In this document: positions 33,968 through 42,418 of the stretch, one piece after another
Layout: the number at the start of each line of letters is the position of its first letter
Numbering within the stretch: position 1 is the first letter of the stretch
Source of the DNA: JAGVSR01 sp964458265
GTDB taxonomy: Bacteria; Pseudomonadota; Alphaproteobacteria; Rhizobiales; Hyphomicrobiaceae
Reading direction: 5' to 3'
Assembly (NCBI GenBank): GCA_964458265.1
Contig: CAYWIF010000006.1
Coordinates: 1-64,000, forward strand
DNA length: 64,000 nucleotides
The notes under the pieces: generated by a model
Told to the model about the DNA's origin: nothing
Database searches by the model: none
What the model saw: only the letters and a program-made list of their open reading frames with translations
Position numbers and translations under genes: made by a program

Positions 33968-34508
33968 CGCACTTCCTTTCGAGATGACTCTCGTTGACCG
34001 GCGCCTGCCGGTCGTGTTCCGCGTGCACATGCTGGCGTCGGCGGTCGTTCTGCTGCTCTTGCCCGTGGCGCTCGCCGCGCGGTTCAATCCGCGGCTGCAT
34101 CACAGGATCGGATGGACGTTGGGCGCTTTCGTGGTGGCAGGAGGGCTGACCGCGTTTCCGGTTGCCATATTCAGTTATTCGTCGTGGCCGGCGCGGGCGG
34201 GGTTCTTCGTGCAGGGCGCCGTCTGGCTGGGACTGTTCTATGCGGCCGTCGTTGCGATCCGGCGCGGAGACCGCGGGCGTCACGCACACCGGATGCTGGC
34301 CATGGCGGCCGTGACGACGGGCGCGGTCTGGTTCCGGATTTTCACCGGGTCGGCGATCCTTTTCGACCTGCCTTTCGAGCCGATTTATGCCGCGTCGGCG
34401 TGGCTCGCCTGGTTGATCCCGCTCGCGCTGGTGTGGCGGTATGCCGAACAACTGGACCGCTGGGCATTTCAGTTCCCTCCCCTCGCCGCACGGCAATCGA
34501 TCGGCTAG
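33924..34508 (+). CDS. DUF2306 membrane protein, start uncertain
   Basis: The 195-residue version drawn here starts at ATG 33924. Earlier in-frame options (TTG 33882, GTG 33678) would include a full first helix but overlap the divergent gene more; ATG 33984 would avoid overlap but lose that helix. No option has a good ribosome site. Family features are VVFRVHMLASAVVLLLLPVAL, FNPRLHHRIGWTLG, and RRGDRGRHAHRMLAMAAVTTGAVWFRIF, giving conserved His residues in a four- to five-helix membrane protein. Function of DUF2306 is unknown; heme or metal binding by the histidines is a possibility only. mazG starts 11 bases after it, suggesting co-transcription. Confidence 0.65.
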   Translation: MIVGVVALGSGSGFIALPFEMTLVDRRLPVVFRVHMLASAVVLLLLPVALAARFNPRLHHRIGWTLGAFVVAGGLTAFPVAIFSYSSWPARAGFFVQGAVWLGLFYAAVVAIRRGDRGRHAHRMLAMAAVTTGAVWFRIFTGSAILFDLPFEPIYAASAWLAWLIPLALVWRYAEQLDRWAFQFPPLAARQSIG

Positions 34509-34518
34509 AACGCCGGGC

Positions 34519-35487
34519 ATGACAAAGCCCGATACATCATCCGCCGCCATGTCTTTGCAGCGCCTCATCGAGATCATGGCGGCGCTGCGTACGCCCGGAA
34601 CGGGATGCCCATGGGATCTCGAACAGACGTTCGCGACGATCGCGCCCTACACGATCGAGGAAGCCTATGAGGTCGCGGATGCGATCGCGCGCGGGGACCT
34701 CGCGGACCTGAAGGACGAGCTTGGCGATCTGCTGCTGCAGGTCGTCTATCATGCGCGCATGGCGCAAGAGGCCGGCGCGTTCGACTTCGCCGGTGTGGCC
34801 GACGCTGTGAACGCGAAGATGATCCGGCGGCATCCGCATGTGTTCGGGAGCGCGGAGGAACGTGCAGCGGGCGCGCAGCCGGACTTCTGGGCGCGGATCA
34901 AGGCCGAGGAGCGCGCGGCCAAGGCGGTCGAAAGGGCGCGACTGGCGGTTCGGGGTCAGACCCCTATGCAGGGGTCTGACCCCCAGTCTGACCTCGTTTC
35001 TCTTCTGGCCGACGTTCCCGTCGCGCTTCCGGCGCTCACGCGGGCGATCAAGTTGCAGGACAAAGCAGCGCGCGTCGGCTTCGACTGGCCCGATCTCGCG
35101 CCGGTCTTCCGGAAGATGAAGGAAGAGATCGCGGAACTTGAGGAAGTGGCCTTTTCAGTTGCCGCTTCCGATACGCCTGCGGGGAGCCGGCCGGAAGCGG
35201 GAGTTTTTGATTCCGCTTCCGACACCCCTGCGGGGAGCCGGCCGGAAGCGGCAGCCATCGAGGAAGAGCTTGGCGATATGCTGTTCGTGATGGCGAACAT
35301 CGCACGGCATCTGAAGCTCGATCCCGAGACCGCACTGCGCAAGGCCAATGACAAGTTCACGCGGCGGTTTGGCTACATCGAGCAGCGACTTGCGGAGATT
35401 GGCAAAACGCCCGAACAGTCCTCGCTGCAAGAGATGGATGCGCTGTGGGATGAGGTGCGGGCGCAGGACAAGCAGCGGCGGGATTAG
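34519..35487 (+). CDS. mazG: Nucleoside triphosphate pyrophosphohydrolase MazG with in-frame repeat insertions
   Basis: This encodes 322 residues versus ~265-280 in typical two-domain MazG. It hydrolyses NTPs to NMPs, cleansing abnormal nucleotides and lowering (p)ppGpp in some species. Domain 1 contains LRTPGTGCPWDLEQT and the metal motif EEAYEVADAI with DELGDLLLQVVYH. Domain 2 has KEEIAELEEV and EEELGDMLFVMANIARHL. The extra length comes from palindromic DNA that is translated in frame. A 14-bp-stem hairpin lies in the linker between domains (GQTPMQGSDP), and two 39-base elements (each giving SDTPAGSRPEA) sit between the two helices of domain 2. None breaks the frame or a metal-binding residue. 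The gene overlaps the convergent FAD monooxygenase by 4 bases. Confidence 0.93.
   Translation: MTKPDTSSAAMSLQRLIEIMAALRTPGTGCPWDLEQTFATIAPYTIEEAYEVADAIARGDLADLKDELGDLLLQVVYHARMAQEAGAFDFAGVADAVNAKMIRRHPHVFGSAEERAAGAQPDFWARIKAEERAAKAVERARLAVRGQTPMQGSDPQSDLVSLLADVPVALPALTRAIKLQDKAARVGFDWPDLAPVFRKMKEEIAELEEVAFSVAASDTPAGSRPEAGVFDSASDTPAGSRPEAAAIEEELGDMLFVMANIARHLKLDPETALRKANDKFTRRFGYIEQRLAEIGKTPEQSSLQEMDALWDEVRAQDKQRRD
34952..34983. repeat. GGGGTCAGACCCC-type palindrome inside mazG
   Basis: GGGGTCAGACCCCT (34952-34965) and AGGGGTCTGACCCC (34970-34983) are perfect complements with an ATGC loop. Each arm is itself nearly palindromic. This motif is known as a widespread dispersed palindrome in several proteobacterial groups. 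Here it lies in coding sequence, translated between the two MazG domains. Confidence 0.85.
35162..35200. repeat. 39-base palindromic element in mazG, copy 1
   Basis: CCGCTTCCG at the left end and CGGAAGCGG at the right end form a perfect 9-bp inverted repeat around ATACGCCTGCGGGGAGCCGGC. It is translated in frame as part of SDTPAGSRPEAG. Copy 2 starts 51 bases later, so the period is a multiple of three and keeps the frame. Confidence 0.85.
35213..35251. repeat. 39-base palindromic element in mazG, copy 2
   Basis: It has the same ends as copy 1 and an interior differing at only two positions (ACACCCC versus ATACGCC). A 12-base spacer separates the copies. Together they add about 30 residues between the helices of the second MazG domain. 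Confidence 0.85.
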
Positions 35488-36704
35488 ACGGGCGGGCTCA
35501 GCGATGGACCGATGTGCTCCGGGCGGACACCTAAGCCGATGAGGCGTGCGGGAAATCGAGCAAGCCAAGGGACAGCGCCGATAAGGCGCAACATGGAGGG
35601 CGGCTTGAGGTCTCCCGTGGCGGTGAGTGCCGGCGCGATAATGTTGTCTTGCATCACGAGTTGCAGGCGCTGGGTCATGCTGGTCGGCCATGCGCGGCGC
35701 TCTTGCACAGCGGCCAGATCGCGGTCGGTCATCTCGCCCGTGCACAGCGGTTCTGCCAGGAGATTTGCTGCCGCCACGGCGTCTTGAACCGCAAGATTGA
35801 CGCCGACACCGCCGACGGGGCTCATAGCGTGGGCGGCATCGCCGATGCAGAGAAATCCCGGGCGCCACCAGGTTTTCAGGCGGTTGACCTGCACGGTGAG
35901 AAGTTTGACGTCGTCAAAGCTCACAATGGCATTTGCGCGTTCGGGCTCGAATGGCAGGATGCTGCCGACTGACTGGCGGAAAGCTTCCAATCCGGCCGCG
36001 CGCACGCGTTCGTTGGCGCCCTTGGGGATCACGAATGCGCACTGCCAATAGTCGCCGCGGTTGAGCATAATGGAAATGCGGCCGGCATCGAAGCGGCCTT
36101 GCGTTTCGTCCGTATCGCCGGGGTGGCGCGGCAGGCGAAACCAGAGCACATCCATCGGTGCGCCGAGTTCTTCGTTCGGAAGACCGGAAGCGTCGCGCAA
36201 GACCGACGTGCGGCCGTCGGCGGCGACGACAAGGCCGCTGCGAATGTCGACAGGGCCATCGGGGCCGTCGGCCTTTATGCCGGCAATCCGACCGTTCTCA
36301 ACAAAGAGGTCGCGCGCCTGCGTGCGCATGCGGAGCGTGAAGGTGGGATACGCCGATCCCTTCCGCGCCAGGAAATTCAAGAAATCCCATTGCGGCATCA
36401 TCGCGATGAATGGTGCGGCCACGGGCAGGTGAGAAAAGTCCGCGACCATCACTGCTTGGTCGCCGAAACGGCCGCCTAACTTGCGAACGGGGTTGTGGGG
36501 AAGCTGAAGGAATTCATCGAGCCAGCCCAGTTCGTGCAACACCTGCATGGTCGAGGGATGGATCGTGTCGCCGCGAAAGTCGCGGAGGAAGTCGGCGTGT
36601 TTTTCCAGCACGGTGACGGTAACGCCAGCGCGCGCGAGGAGCACCCCGAGCATGAGGCCCGCCGGTCCACCGCCGGCGATACAGATTTGGCACTTATCAC
36701 CCAT
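35484..36704 (-). CDS. FAD-dependent aromatic-ring monooxygenase-like protein
   Basis: This encodes 406 residues of the p-hydroxybenzoate hydroxylase/UbiH class A flavoprotein family. The dinucleotide motif CIAGGGPAGLMLGVLLARAG is at residues 8-27, DG motif ADGRTSVLRD lies mid-protein, and the second FAD motif CIGDAAHAMSPVGGVGVNLAVQDA follows. It likely uses NAD(P)H and O2 to hydroxylate or epoxidise a small aromatic or polyketide-like substrate; the substrate is not evident. No catabolic cluster surrounds it. It sits between hflX and mazG, interrupting a pair that is adjacent in many alphaproteobacteria, with 18 bases to hflX, and overlaps mazG tail-to-tail by 4 bases. Confidence 0.85.
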   Translation of the reverse strand: MGDKCQICIAGGGPAGLMLGVLLARAGVTVTVLEKHADFLRDFRGDTIHPSTMQVLHELGWLDEFLQLPHNPVRKLGGRFGDQAVMVADFSHLPVAAPFIAMMPQWDFLNFLARKGSAYPTFTLRMRTQARDLFVENGRIAGIKADGPDGPVDIRSGLVVAADGRTSVLRDASGLPNEELGAPMDVLWFRLPRHPGDTDETQGRFDAGRISIMLNRGDYWQCAFVIPKGANERVRAAGLEAFRQSVGSILPFEPERANAIVSFDDVKLLTVQVNRLKTWWRPGFLCIGDAAHAMSPVGGVGVNLAVQDAVAAANLLAEPLCTGEMTDRDLAAVQERRAWPTSMTQRLQLVMQDNIIAPALTATGDLKPPSMLRLIGAVPWLARFPARLIGLGVRPEHIGPSLSPPV

Positions 36705-36722
36705 CGGCGGAAGATAGTCGCG

Positions 36723-38183
36723 TTACGGCGACCTGCGAAGCTGCGATTCGAGGCGGGCTTTATTTTCCGGGGTTGTGCGCAAAGTGAGTGTCGTGGCGCC
36801 GGTTTCATCGTCGGTGGTGCGGGTGAGGACGTCGGCATTGGCGTGGATCCACGCGAGGAGCTTGCCGGCATCGGCTGGCAGTGTGACCTCAATGATCTGA
36901 TCGGATGCACCGAGGCGCGCATCGATCGCGTCGAGGAGTTGCCCAATGCCCTCCCCTGTGATCGCCGAGACGAGCGCGGGGTGGCGTTCCTGGAAGCGGG
37001 CCAGGTTGCCGGCATCCTGGCGCAGGGAATCCGGCAAGAGATCGATCTTGTTCCAGACCTCGAGGATGTGGCTGTGCGCCGGCACCGTGTCGATGCCGAG
37101 ATCGCCGAGGACCTGCTCAACATCCGCGGCCTGCGCATCGGTTTCGGGATGAGAGATGTCGCGCACATGCAGGATGAGGTCGGCTTCGATCACTTCTTCG
37201 AGCGTCGCGCGGAACGCCGCGACAAGCATGGTCGGCAGCGAGGAAATGAAGCCGACCGTATCGGACAAGATGATGCGGCGGCCGCTGCGAAGTTTCACCT
37301 CGCGCATGGTCGGATCGAGGGTCGCGAAGACCTGGTCCTTGGCAAGGACGGCGGCGCCGGTGACGAGATTGAACAGGGTCGATTTGCCCGCGTTGGTGTA
37401 GCCGACAATAGAGACGATGGGATACGGCACCTTGCGACGGCCGGCGCGATGCAATTCGCGCGTTTTGACGACCTGAGCGAGTTCCTTTTTGATCGATTCA
37501 ATGCGGGCTTCAAGAATGCGGCGGTCGAGTTCGAGCTGTGCTTCGCCGGGGCCGCCGAGAAAGCCGCCGCCACCGCGCTGACGCTCCAAGTGGGTCCAGG
37601 CCCGCACGAGGCGTCCCTTTTGGTATGTCAGATGGGCGAGTTCGACTTGTAGGCGCCCTTCCCGCGTGCGGGCGCGGCGACCGAAGATTTCCAGAATGAG
37701 CCCCGTGCGATCGAGCACCTTCGCATTCCAGGCTTTTTCCAGGTTGCTCTGCTGGACTGGTGTGATCGCGTGATCGACGATGACGAGACCGGAGCCGGTT
37801 TCCTCGACGAGTGCGCGCAACTCTTCAACCTTGCCTTTGCCGAACAGCGTGGCTGGCCGCGGCGTCGCAATGGCGACGATGCGGGCGTCGGCTATTTCCA
37901 GATCGATCGCTTCGGCCAATCCGGTGGCTTCGGTGAGACGATCTTGAGAGGAATGCGCGGCGACGGGCGCACTGCGGCTGTCGCGGGCCGCCGCGTCTTC
38001 GCCGCGCCAATCCTTCAGGACGGGCACGATGACAAGCGCGCGGCCCGTGGACACGCGCAAAAGCTCGTGACCCGGCTTTTCGCGTCCAGGCTTCTCTGAG
38101 ATGACGTCGTCGTTCGTCTTGTCGATGACGGATGCCGTTCGAGCTTGCGTGAGGCCGTCCTCAGCCTTCGTCGCCGCCTTCAC
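36723..38183 (-). CDS. hflX: Ribosome-associated GTPase HflX
   Basis: This encodes 486 residues from a GTG at 38183 that overlaps the hfq 3' end by 23 bases; no better start precedes the conserved region (RALVIVPVL), although the N-terminal ~40 residues are variable. The N-terminal HflX domain contains TRPATLFGKGKVEEL and FVDHAITPVQQSNLEKAW-like sequence and the Gly-rich linker GGGGFLGGPGEAQLELDRR. The GTPase domain has P-loop GYTNAGKSTLFN, DTVGFISSLP and NKID. HflX splits stalled ribosomes and rescues them under stress in other bacteria. Co-location with hfq is conserved. Confidence 0.94.
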   Translation of the reverse strand: MKAATKAEDGLTQARTASVIDKTNDDVISEKPGREKPGHELLRVSTGRALVIVPVLKDWRGEDAAARDSRSAPVAAHSSQDRLTEATGLAEAIDLEIADARIVAIATPRPATLFGKGKVEELRALVEETGSGLVIVDHAITPVQQSNLEKAWNAKVLDRTGLILEIFGRRARTREGRLQVELAHLTYQKGRLVRAWTHLERQRGGGGFLGGPGEAQLELDRRILEARIESIKKELAQVVKTRELHRAGRRKVPYPIVSIVGYTNAGKSTLFNLVTGAAVLAKDQVFATLDPTMREVKLRSGRRIILSDTVGFISSLPTMLVAAFRATLEEVIEADLILHVRDISHPETDAQAADVEQVLGDLGIDTVPAHSHILEVWNKIDLLPDSLRQDAGNLARFQERHPALVSAITGEGIGQLLDAIDARLGASDQIIEVTLPADAGKLLAWIHANADVLTRTTDDETGATTLTLRTTPENKARLESQLRRSP

Positions 38184-38409
38184 CGTCCATGAGGTTCACG
38201 GGAGCGCCGGGCATGATGGTCGAGATGGCGTGCTTATAGACGAGCTGGGAGTGACCGTCACGGCGCAACAGCACGCAGAAGCTGTCGAACCAGGTGACGA
38301 TGCCCTGGAGCTTGACGCCATTGATGAGAAAAATCGTGAGTGGCACCTTCTGCTTACGGACGTGATTGAGAAAGGTGTCCTGAAGGCTGGGGGCGCGTTC
38401 GGGGGGCAT
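38161..38409 (-). CDS. hfq: RNA chaperone Hfq
   Basis: This encodes 82 residues. This hexameric Sm-like protein matches small RNAs with mRNAs. The Sm1 region reads LQDTFLNHVRKQKVPLTIFLINGVKLQG and Sm2 is HSQLVYKHAISTIMP; the Y-K-H residues form the proximal uridine pocket. The short acidic C-terminus (GEGGDEG) is typical of alphaproteobacteria. The start ATG 38409 gives the conserved MPPERAPSLQ; GGAAAG lies about 9 bases upstream. Transcribed ahead of hflX. Confidence 0.97.
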   Translation of the reverse strand: MPPERAPSLQDTFLNHVRKQKVPLTIFLINGVKLQGIVTWFDSFCVLLRRDGHSQLVYKHAISTIMPGAPVNLMDGEGGDEG

Positions 38410-38599
38410 TTTGTTGTTCTTTCCGCTTGATCTGTCGGTATTTTTTGTTGGCATACGCACGTGACGGGCTTGCAGCTCAGCGAGGAGCGTCAGCGCGGCT
38501 CATTGTCGTGGTTCTCTTCTAGCCGGTGCGCTTCGCAGCTGCAGCAAAAATGCTTGGCAAGTTTGACCACTGTCAGGGCAATCGCGGCCGAAAAGCTAT

Positions 38600-39463
38600 T
38601 CAAACTGGCGTTATTTCGGCCAGATCGTGGAATTTTTCCCGAAGTCGCAGCGTGAGCGGGCCCGGTTTTCCGTCGGCGACCTTGCGTCCGTCGATCGATA
38701 CGACGGGCATTACAGTTGCTGATGCCGATGTAACGAAGGCTTCGCGAGCCGCCTGCGCCTCGGCAATCGTAAAGGACCGCTGCTCCACTGGTACGCCCAG
38801 CGACTTGAGGAGGTCGAGAAGCGTGGCACGGGTTACACCGCCGAGAATGCGGTGGTCAAGTTTGCGGGTCAGGACAAAGCCGTCGGGCCGGACGATCCAG
38901 GCGTTCGAGGATGCGCCTTCCGTGACGAAGCCCGCTTCGTCGACAAACCAGGCCTCCTGGGCTCCGGCTTCGCGTGCCGCCTCCTTGGCCAGGGCGGCCG
39001 GCAGCAGCATGACGGTTTTCAGGTCGCAACGTCCCCAGCGCGCGTCGGCGATGCTTTTGACGGCGATGCCATGCTGGGCCTTGGCCGCGACTTTCGCCGG
39101 ATCGATGGCGCGCGCGAGCACGACGAGTGTGGGATTGGCCTCGCCGCCGGGGAACAGAAAATCTCTCGTGGCCTGGCCGCGTGTCACCTGCAGATAGACG
39201 AGCCCGTTGCGAACGCGGTTGCGTCGCACGACTTCGCCGAGAACATGGCGGAGTGCGCGGTCAGTCATCGGCTTTGCGATTTTGAGTTCGGCCAGGGATC
39301 GCTCCAGCCGGGCGAGATGCCGGGTCGTGTCGATAAGCGCACCGCCCTTGACCTCGCAGACTTCGTAGACGCTGTCGGCAAACTGAAAGCCGCGATCTTC
39401 CACGTGCACGCCGGCTTCGGCGTAGGGCTGGTAGCGGCCGTTGACGTAGGCGATGCGCGCCAT
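38600..39463 (-). CDS. dat: D-amino-acid transaminase
   Basis: This encodes 287 residues of fold-type IV PLP aminotransferases. The PLP lysine is in RCDLKTVMLLPAALAKEAA, and GFVTEGASSNAWIV is the D-amino-acid transaminase cofactor motif. The N-terminal VNGRYQPYAEAGVHVEDRGFQFADSVYEV is closer to D-alanine transaminase than to branched-chain enzymes. The product interconverts D-Ala and D-Glu, supplying cell-wall precursors. Its position between trkA and hfq is conserved in many Hyphomicrobiales. Distinction from aminodeoxychorismate lyase is good but not absolute. Confidence 0.88.
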   Translation of the reverse strand: MARIAYVNGRYQPYAEAGVHVEDRGFQFADSVYEVCEVKGGALIDTTRHLARLERSLAELKIAKPMTDRALRHVLGEVVRRNRVRNGLVYLQVTRGQATRDFLFPGGEANPTLVVLARAIDPAKVAAKAQHGIAVKSIADARWGRCDLKTVMLLPAALAKEAAREAGAQEAWFVDEAGFVTEGASSNAWIVRPDGFVLTRKLDHRILGGVTRATLLDLLKSLGVPVEQRSFTIAEAQAAREAFVTSASATVMPVVSIDGRKVADGKPGPLTLRLREKFHDLAEITPV

Positions 39464-39489
39464 GACAGGCGGTTCCTTGGCGGAGATTG

Positions 39490-40866
39490 TCAGAAATAGT
39501 CGGGGCTGACGCGGAAGAGCTGTTCGACCTGCCGGACGTGATCGGCACGCGCGAACAGCACCGCGCGGTCGCCGGCTTCGAATTCCGTGTCGCCGGACGG
39601 TTTGAGGAGTTTGTTCTGGCGCAGGATCGCGCCGAAGCGGACGCCTTCGCCAAGGTCGATTTCGCGGATCGATTTGCCCACGAGACCAGACGTTTCCAAC
39701 ACTTCGGCTTCGAGGATTTCGCCGGCGCCGTTGTGGATCGTGTGGACGCCGCGGATGCGGCCGCGGCGGACGTGCTGGAGGATGCGGGAGACCGTGACGG
39801 TTTTCGGGTTCAACTGCGCATCGATGCCGAGAGAACGGATCATCCCCGCGTAGTTGGACGAGTTCAACAAGCAGAGCGAGGACTTGCAGCCGATCTGCTT
39901 GGCAAGAGCGGCGGTGAGAAGATTTGTCTGGTCGTCATTGGTGACGGCGAGGAGCGTGTCGGAGGATGGGGCCTCCGCCTCGCGCAGAACTTCTTCGGAC
40001 AAGGCGGAACCATGCAGCACCACGGCGCGATCGAGCTTTTCGGCAATTTCTATGGCGCGGGTTCGCGACATCTCGATCACCTTGACGCGCAGGTTGGCGT
40101 CGCGGGCTTCGAGTTCGCGCGCGATGTAGAAGCCGATGTTGCCGCCGCCGGCGATAATGATGCGGCGGGCCTGCGTTTCCTCGTGGCCGAATATCTGCAG
40201 GACGCGGCCGATCTGGGCCACGTCGGCTATGACGTAGACGTCGTCCCCGATCTGAACCTGGTCGGACGCGTGCGCGACGATGAGCTTGCCCGACCGGACG
40301 ATGGCGACGATGGCGGCGTTGAGGTCGGGGAACAGTTGGCCGAGTTGGGAAAGCGGCGTGTCGATGACGGGACAATCGCTGCCGGCGACGATGCCGAGCA
40401 AAACCGCGCGGCGGTCGGCGAACATAACGGTTTCAAATGCTCCCGGCGTTTCAAGCCGGCGCAGGATCATGCGTCCGACTTCGATCTCGGGCGAGATCAC
40501 CTGGTCGATGGCCATATTCTCGCGGTCGAACAGCTTGCGCCATGACGGATCGAAATAGGACTGCGCACGGACGCGGGCGATTTTGGTCGGAATGTCGAAG
40601 AGCGCATGGGCCGCCTGACAGGCGACCATGTTGACTTCGTCATGGAGTGTGACGGCGATCAACATGTCGGCTTCGCGCGCGCCAGCCTTTTCCAGGACAT
40701 CGGGGTGGGCCGCGTTGCCTTGGATGGCGCGGACTTCGAGGACATCGTTGGCGCGCTGAACGAGTTCGGCGCTGGCATCGACGACGGAGATGTCATTGCC
40801 TTCCGCGGCGAGGCGTTCGGCAATGCCGGAACCCACCTGACCTGCGCCGCAGATGATAACTTTCAT
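39490..40866 (-). CDS. trkA: Trk system potassium uptake protein TrkA
   Basis: This encodes 458 residues. This peripheral NAD(H)-binding subunit regulates TrkH/TrkG potassium channels. Two Rossmann/RCK halves are visible: MKVIICGAGQVGSGIAERLA at 1-20 and RRIIIAGGGNIGFYIARELEA near residue 232. The C-terminal parts of each half contain typical RCK-C sequences (GAILRQNKLLKPSGDTEFEAGDRAVLFA). It follows ntrX by 135 bases, the standard alphaproteobacterial layout. No trkH is in the window. Confidence 0.95.
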   Translation of the reverse strand: MKVIICGAGQVGSGIAERLAAEGNDISVVDASAELVQRANDVLEVRAIQGNAAHPDVLEKAGAREADMLIAVTLHDEVNMVACQAAHALFDIPTKIARVRAQSYFDPSWRKLFDRENMAIDQVISPEIEVGRMILRRLETPGAFETVMFADRRAVLLGIVAGSDCPVIDTPLSQLGQLFPDLNAAIVAIVRSGKLIVAHASDQVQIGDDVYVIADVAQIGRVLQIFGHEETQARRIIIAGGGNIGFYIARELEARDANLRVKVIEMSRTRAIEIAEKLDRAVVLHGSALSEEVLREAEAPSSDTLLAVTNDDQTNLLTAALAKQIGCKSSLCLLNSSNYAGMIRSLGIDAQLNPKTVTVSRILQHVRRGRIRGVHTIHNGAGEILEAEVLETSGLVGKSIREIDLGEGVRFGAILRQNKLLKPSGDTEFEAGDRAVLFARADHVRQVEQLFRVSPDYF

Positions 40867-41001
40867 GGTGGCCCCCGCATGTCAGCGGGCCTCGGACTAA
40901 GTTGCAGCTACGTGTGCCCGCCGGCAACCGGGCGGGCGTGATCTTAGCCGATCAGGATCACGCGCGGGTTAACCGGGCGTTTCGCATCACATCGGGTTGG
41001 G

Positions 41002-42396
41002 CTACATCGGCCGGCCTTCCGTGCGCTGGTCGGAGGAGACGCCGAGGGCCCGCAATTTGCGGTGAAGCGCCGAGCGCTCCATGCCGACAAATTCGGCGGT
41101 GCGCGAGATGTTACCGCCGAAGCGATTGATCTGGGCGAGAAGATACTCGCGTTCGAAGATCTCGCGGGCTTCACGAAGCGGCAGCGACATCAGGTGTTCG
41201 GCGCCACCATTGACGGGCAGCGGCACGTTGGAGCCGATCTCTTCGGGCAGCATCTCGGCGGTGATAACGGTGTTGGGATCTCCGCCGGCAAGGATCATGA
41301 GCCGTTCAATGTTGTTTCGAAGTTCGCGCACGTTGCCCGGCCAGTCGTGAGCCTGAAGCACGGCGATCGCGTCCTCGCCGATGCGGCGGGGTGCAAGACC
41401 CGAAGCCTGCGCAAGCTGGGTGATGAAATACTGGATCAGGTCGGGAATGTCCTCGCGGCGCTCGGCGAGGCTCGGCACGCGCAGGGGTACGACGTTGAGG
41501 CGGTGGTAGAGGTCTTCGCGGAACCGGCCCTCGTTCATTTCGCGTTCGAGGTCGCGGCTGGTGGATGAGATGATGCGGGCATCGACGGAGACTTTCTGCG
41601 TGCCGCCGATGCGCTGGAACTTTTGTTCAACGAGGACACGCAGCACCTTGCCCTGTGTTTCGAGCGGCATGTCGGCCACTTCGTCGATGTAGAGCGTGCC
41701 GCCATGGCTTTCTTCCAAGGCCCCGACCTTGCGCGGGCCTCCGGTGCGGTCTTCGGTACCGAACAATTCCTCCTCGACGCGGTCGGGCGCCATGGCCGCC
41801 GCGTTCAGGACGACGAAGGGCGCGTCGGCTCGGCGCGATTTGAGGTGGATGACCCGGGCGGAGAGTTCCTTGCCCGTGCCGGACGATCCACGGATCAGTA
41901 TGCGGCTGTTGGTCGGTGCGAGCCGGTCGATCTGGCCCTTCAACTGGTTCACGGCGGCGGACTTGCCGATCATGTCGGCGGAGACAGTCGAGCGCTCGCG
42001 GAGTTCCTTCACTTCGCGCTTCAATTGCGAGGCTTCGAGCGCACGCAGAGCGACGAGGATCAGGCGATCGGCCTTAAATGGTTTCTCGATGTAATCGTAT
42101 GCGCCGCGTTTGATGGCCGTCACGGCGGTTTCGATGTTGCCGTGGCCGGAGATGATGACGACCGGGAGATCGGGGTAAGTCCGTTTGATGACGGACAGGA
42201 CTTCCAGTCCGTCGAGGCGGCTGCCTTGCAGCCAGATATCGAGAATGACCAGATGCGGCCGGCGCTCTTCGATGGCGCGCAGAGCTTCGTCGCTGTCGCG
42301 GGCAAGCCGCGCGCGGTGCCCTTCGTCTTCGAGAATGCCGGAAATCAATTCGCGAATGTCGGCTTCATCGTCGACGATCAGAATATCGGCTGCCAT
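41002..42396 (-). CDS. ntrX: Response regulator NtrX
   Basis: This encodes 464 residues: a receiver domain (phospho-acceptor Asp53 in LVILDIWLQGS), an AAA+ domain with Walker A GSSGTGKELSAR and Walker B GGTLYIDEVADMP, and a C-terminal Fis-type helix-turn-helix (GGNISRTAEFVGMERSALHRKL). The sigma-54 contact loop GAFTGA of NtrC proteins is absent; the region reads FGTEDRTGGPRKVGALEE instead, as known for alphaproteobacterial NtrX, so it probably does not act through sigma-54. NtrYX controls nitrogen, redox and envelope genes. A GAGGAG site is 8 bases upstream of ATG 42396. ntrY lies 22 bases upstream. Confidence 0.95.
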   Translation of the reverse strand: MAADILIVDDEADIRELISGILEDEGHRARLARDSDEALRAIEERRPHLVILDIWLQGSRLDGLEVLSVIKRTYPDLPVVIISGHGNIETAVTAIKRGAYDYIEKPFKADRLILVALRALEASQLKREVKELRERSTVSADMIGKSAAVNQLKGQIDRLAPTNSRILIRGSSGTGKELSARVIHLKSRRADAPFVVLNAAAMAPDRVEEELFGTEDRTGGPRKVGALEESHGGTLYIDEVADMPLETQGKVLRVLVEQKFQRIGGTQKVSVDARIISSTSRDLEREMNEGRFREDLYHRLNVVPLRVPSLAERREDIPDLIQYFITQLAQASGLAPRRIGEDAIAVLQAHDWPGNVRELRNNIERLMILAGGDPNTVITAEMLPEEIGSNVPLPVNGGAEHLMSLPLREAREIFEREYLLAQINRFGGNISRTAEFVGMERSALHRKLRALGVSSDQRTEGRPM

Positions 42397-42418
42397 CGAT
42401 ACGTCTCCTCTGGGGTCG

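Noticed and set aside
40917..40938. GC hairpin GCCCGCC...GGCGGGC between ntrX and trkA
   Set aside because: No T-run on either strand, and ntrX-trkA are commonly co-transcribed, so it is not called a terminator.
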